Shown here: piece after piece, positions 62,512-64,000 of the stretch | How positions within the stretch are numbered: the first letter of the stretch is position 1 | How the letters are laid out: the number at the start of each line of letters is the position of its first letter | Assembly: GCF_024809975.1 (NCBI RefSeq) | Contig: NZ_JANUDY010000002.1 | Coordinates: forward strand, 372,001-436,000 | DNA: 64,000 nt | Direction of reading: 5' to 3' | Origin: Comamonas sp. BIGb0152 | GTDB lineage: Bacteria; Pseudomonadota; Gammaproteobacteria; Burkholderiales; Burkholderiaceae_C | Notes under the pieces: generated by a model | What the model was told of the DNA's origin: nothing | What the model saw: the letters and a program-made list of their open reading frames with translations, nothing else | The model's database searches: none | Program-made: the position numbers and the translations under genes

Positions 62512-63504
62512 TCACTCCAGCTGCAGCTTCTTCTTTGCAATCAAGGTGTTGTACATCTTGCGGTCGCTGGTGATGCGCTGCTGCAGCGCGCCCGGTGATG
62601 CGTCGTCCAAAGTCCAGGCCTGGCGCAGCAGTTGATCGCGGATATCGGCGCTGTTCATGATTTTCAGCAGCGCATCGCTGAGTTTGCTGCGCACGGCTGC
62701 GGACATGCCAGCCGGTGCCATCAGTGCATTCCAGACTTCGATATTCACATCCTGGGCGCCGATTTCACGCATCGAGGGTGTCTGGGGCATCAGCTGCGTG
62801 CGCTGTGCGGAGGTAACAGCCAAGGCGGCCAGCTTGCCGCTTTGCACCAGCGGCAGCACCGACGAGATGGGCAGCAGCGCGCAGTCAAGCTGGCCGCCCA
62901 TCAGCGCGCCGACAACACCGGGCGCACCGGTGAAGGGGATGTGCACGGCATCAAAATGCAAGGCATCCTTGAGCAGCTCCATGCCCAGATGGCCGCCCGA
63001 GCCCAGCCCTGTAGAGCCGTAGCTGGCCGCATTGCCTTTTTGGCGCAAGCTGGCCAGCGCCTTGTCGCTTTGCGCACCTGCGCTGGCCGGCACCACCCAG
63101 GCCAGGGGCGATACGCCTACCAGGGCCAGCGGTGCGAAGTCCTTCACAGGGTCGTAAGGCAGCTTGGCATACAGCGCCTGCGAGGAGGTCAGCGGGCCAT
63201 TGCCCACAATGCCAAAGCTGTGCTCGTCCGTGGCGCGGGCCACCAGATCAGCGCCAATATTGCCGCTGGCACCGGGCCGGTTGTCGACCACTACGGGCTG
63301 GCCCAGAATCTGTGCCAAAGGCTGGGCGATCATGCGTGCCTGCATGTCGGGCGAGGAACCTGCGGGGTAGCCGACGATAAAGCGCAGGGGTTTGCTGGGC
63401 CAGTGTGCATCTGCAGCATGGGCGCTGGTCCAGCTGGCGGGCAGAACGGCGGCAGCGGTAAAACCCGCCAGGGATTGCAGCAGGTGGCGACGGTCGATGG
63501 TCAT
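62512..63504 (-). CDS. Bug/TctC-family periplasmic solute receptor
   Basis: This 330-residue protein has a Tat-like signal (DRRHLLQSLAGFTAAAVLPAS, cleaved near residue 31). The mature protein shows KPLRFIVGYPAGSSPDM, DNRPGASGNIGADL and HIPFTGAPG, the Bug signatures with a less usual GYPAGSSPD ligand loop. It is the third Bug gene in the window and convergent with the D-2-hydroxyacid dehydrogenase gene, a pairing that suggests an organic-acid ligand. The start at 63504 is selected for the signal peptide. Confidence 0.9.
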   Translation of the reverse strand: MTIDRRHLLQSLAGFTAAAVLPASWTSAHAADAHWPSKPLRFIVGYPAGSSPDMQARMIAQPLAQILGQPVVVDNRPGASGNIGADLVARATDEHSFGIVGNGPLTSSQALYAKLPYDPVKDFAPLALVGVSPLAWVVPASAGAQSDKALASLRQKGNAASYGSTGLGSGGHLGMELLKDALHFDAVHIPFTGAPGVVGALMGGQLDCALLPISSVLPLVQSGKLAALAVTSAQRTQLMPQTPSMREIGAQDVNIEVWNALMAPAGMSAAVRSKLSDALLKIMNSADIRDQLLRQAWTLDDASPGALQQRITSDRKMYNTLIAKKKLQLE

Positions 63505-63723
63505 GAAAAACAGGGCAGGGTGGTAACTGGCGGCCATCCTAACCCAGACCGCAGTCCTCCAGGCTGCTGGCCCTGTCCGCCGGGTTGCAGGTGGGGAGTG
63601 CTAATCCAGCGCCGCATGCCCTTGCGCACAGTGCAGCGGCGTGGCCCAGCGCATAACCAGTATGATTTATGCTTCGTCACCGGCCAGCGCACAGTTTGCT
63701 TGCGTGGGCAAAATTTCTGATCC

Positions 63724-64000
63724 ATGAGCCGATTACGCACCCGCCATTCCGATTCCGCCCGTCCTACGCCGCCTGCCACCGCAAATCAGCCGCCTGCAGC
63801 GCGCGCTGGGCGCCTGGCGCCCATGCCTGCCAGCACCGGGCCCGAGGCCAGCCGGCGCACCACCTGGACGCTGGTCGCCATCTGGATCGGTGTGATGGTG
63901 GCCATCTACCTGGTGACCGAGGTCTACCGCAAGCCCAATGAAGGCAAGGTCATGGCCCATGGCGTGCTGGAGATTCCACGCGACCGCGATGGGCATTTCC
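63724..64000 (+). CDS. Membrane-anchored retropepsin-like aspartic protease, N-terminal part
   Basis: The first 92 residues of an unfinished gene have a Pro/Ala-rich cytoplasmic start, one membrane helix (LVAIWIGVMVAIYLVTEV, about residues 52-69) and then VLEIPRDRDGHF, which matches the start of the clan AA retropepsin-like protease domain (TIGR02281-type). The active-site DTGA motif would lie beyond the window edge. The identification therefore rests on the DGHF segment and architecture. Confidence 0.65.
   Translation, partial: MSRLRTRHSDSARPTPPATANQPPAARAGRLAPMPASTGPEASRRTTWTLVAIWIGVMVAIYLVTEVYRKPNEGKVMAHGVLEIPRDRDGHF

Noticed and set aside
1..64000. CRISPR arrays, tRNA or rRNA genes, insertion sequences or prophage genes
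   Set aside because: I saw no regularly spaced repeats, tRNA-like motif, rRNA segment or transposase/integrase frame; a tRNAscan or ISfinder run could confirm.

Overview
The window is about 64 kb of GC-rich chromosome from a betaproteobacterium, most likely Comamonadaceae (Comamonas/Delftia-like). The assignment rests on gene content and arrangement, not on rRNA: three stand-alone Bug/TctC periplasmic receptors, a dapC-dapD-pilU-dapE-prmB block, a sucA-sucB-lpdA operon, a zapE-alaS neighbourhood, a Cys-type intracellular PHB depolymerase, and a thiO-thiS-thiG-thiE operon facing thiD. I see no rRNA, tRNA, CRISPR array, transposase or prophage gene. Apart from one AT-rich gap, the window reads as ordinary core chromosome with small accessory pieces.

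Layout. 1-7.1 kb: the 5' end of argA (cut by the window edge, minus strand), a Bug receptor, a flavin reductase, an unknown Ser/Gly/Cys-tailed protein and hrpA. 7.2-10.5 kb: a minus-strand operon of substrate-binding protein, ABC ATPase, ABC permease and an isochorismatase-family hydrolase. 10.7-17 kb: an HExxH orphan, an acyl-CoA ligase, a small membrane protein, a cupin, a YheS-type ABC-F ATPase and a ferritin-like di-iron protein. 17-22.7 kb (minus): prmB, dapE, pilU, dapD and dapC, i.e. the succinylase branch of lysine/peptidoglycan biosynthesis with a pilus motor gene inside it. 22.7-27.3 kb (minus): an RsxB-type ferredoxin translationally coupled to phaZ, a small alarmone synthetase and an AI-2E-family transporter.

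27.5-33.7 kb: the 2-oxoglutarate dehydrogenase operon, sucA-sucB-lipoprotein-lpdA. 33.8-40.4 kb: zapE, a charged secreted protein, alaS, a triple-repeat DUF3011 protein and rlmB. 40.4-44.1 kb: a PepSY protein facing a second PepSY protein plus response regulator and histidine kinase. 44.1-50 kb: DUF1428/AHSA1/VOC stress-type genes, a sirtuin, an aldo-keto reductase, a universal stress protein, a 2OG-Fe dioxygenase and a second Bug receptor. 50-55.2 kb: a secreted peroxiredoxin, an orphan MlaE-like permease, dusA, and a TM2-TPR protein overlapping a small unknown gene. 55.2-59.5 kb: thiamine genes, with a TPP riboswitch in front of thiO that the open reading frames do not reveal. 59.5-61.4 kb: an AT-rich gap with a possible 19-codon gene and strong hairpins, then chaC. 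61.4-64 kb: a D-2-hydroxyacid dehydrogenase, a third Bug receptor and the start of a membrane-anchored retropepsin-like protease.

Most genes are housekeeping. The least explained items are the AT-rich transcription unit at 59.7-60.06 kb, the TM2-TPR/small-protein pair, the lipoprotein inside the 2-oxoglutarate dehydrogenase operon and the PepSY/two-component module. I did not find a clear, wholly new multi-gene system.
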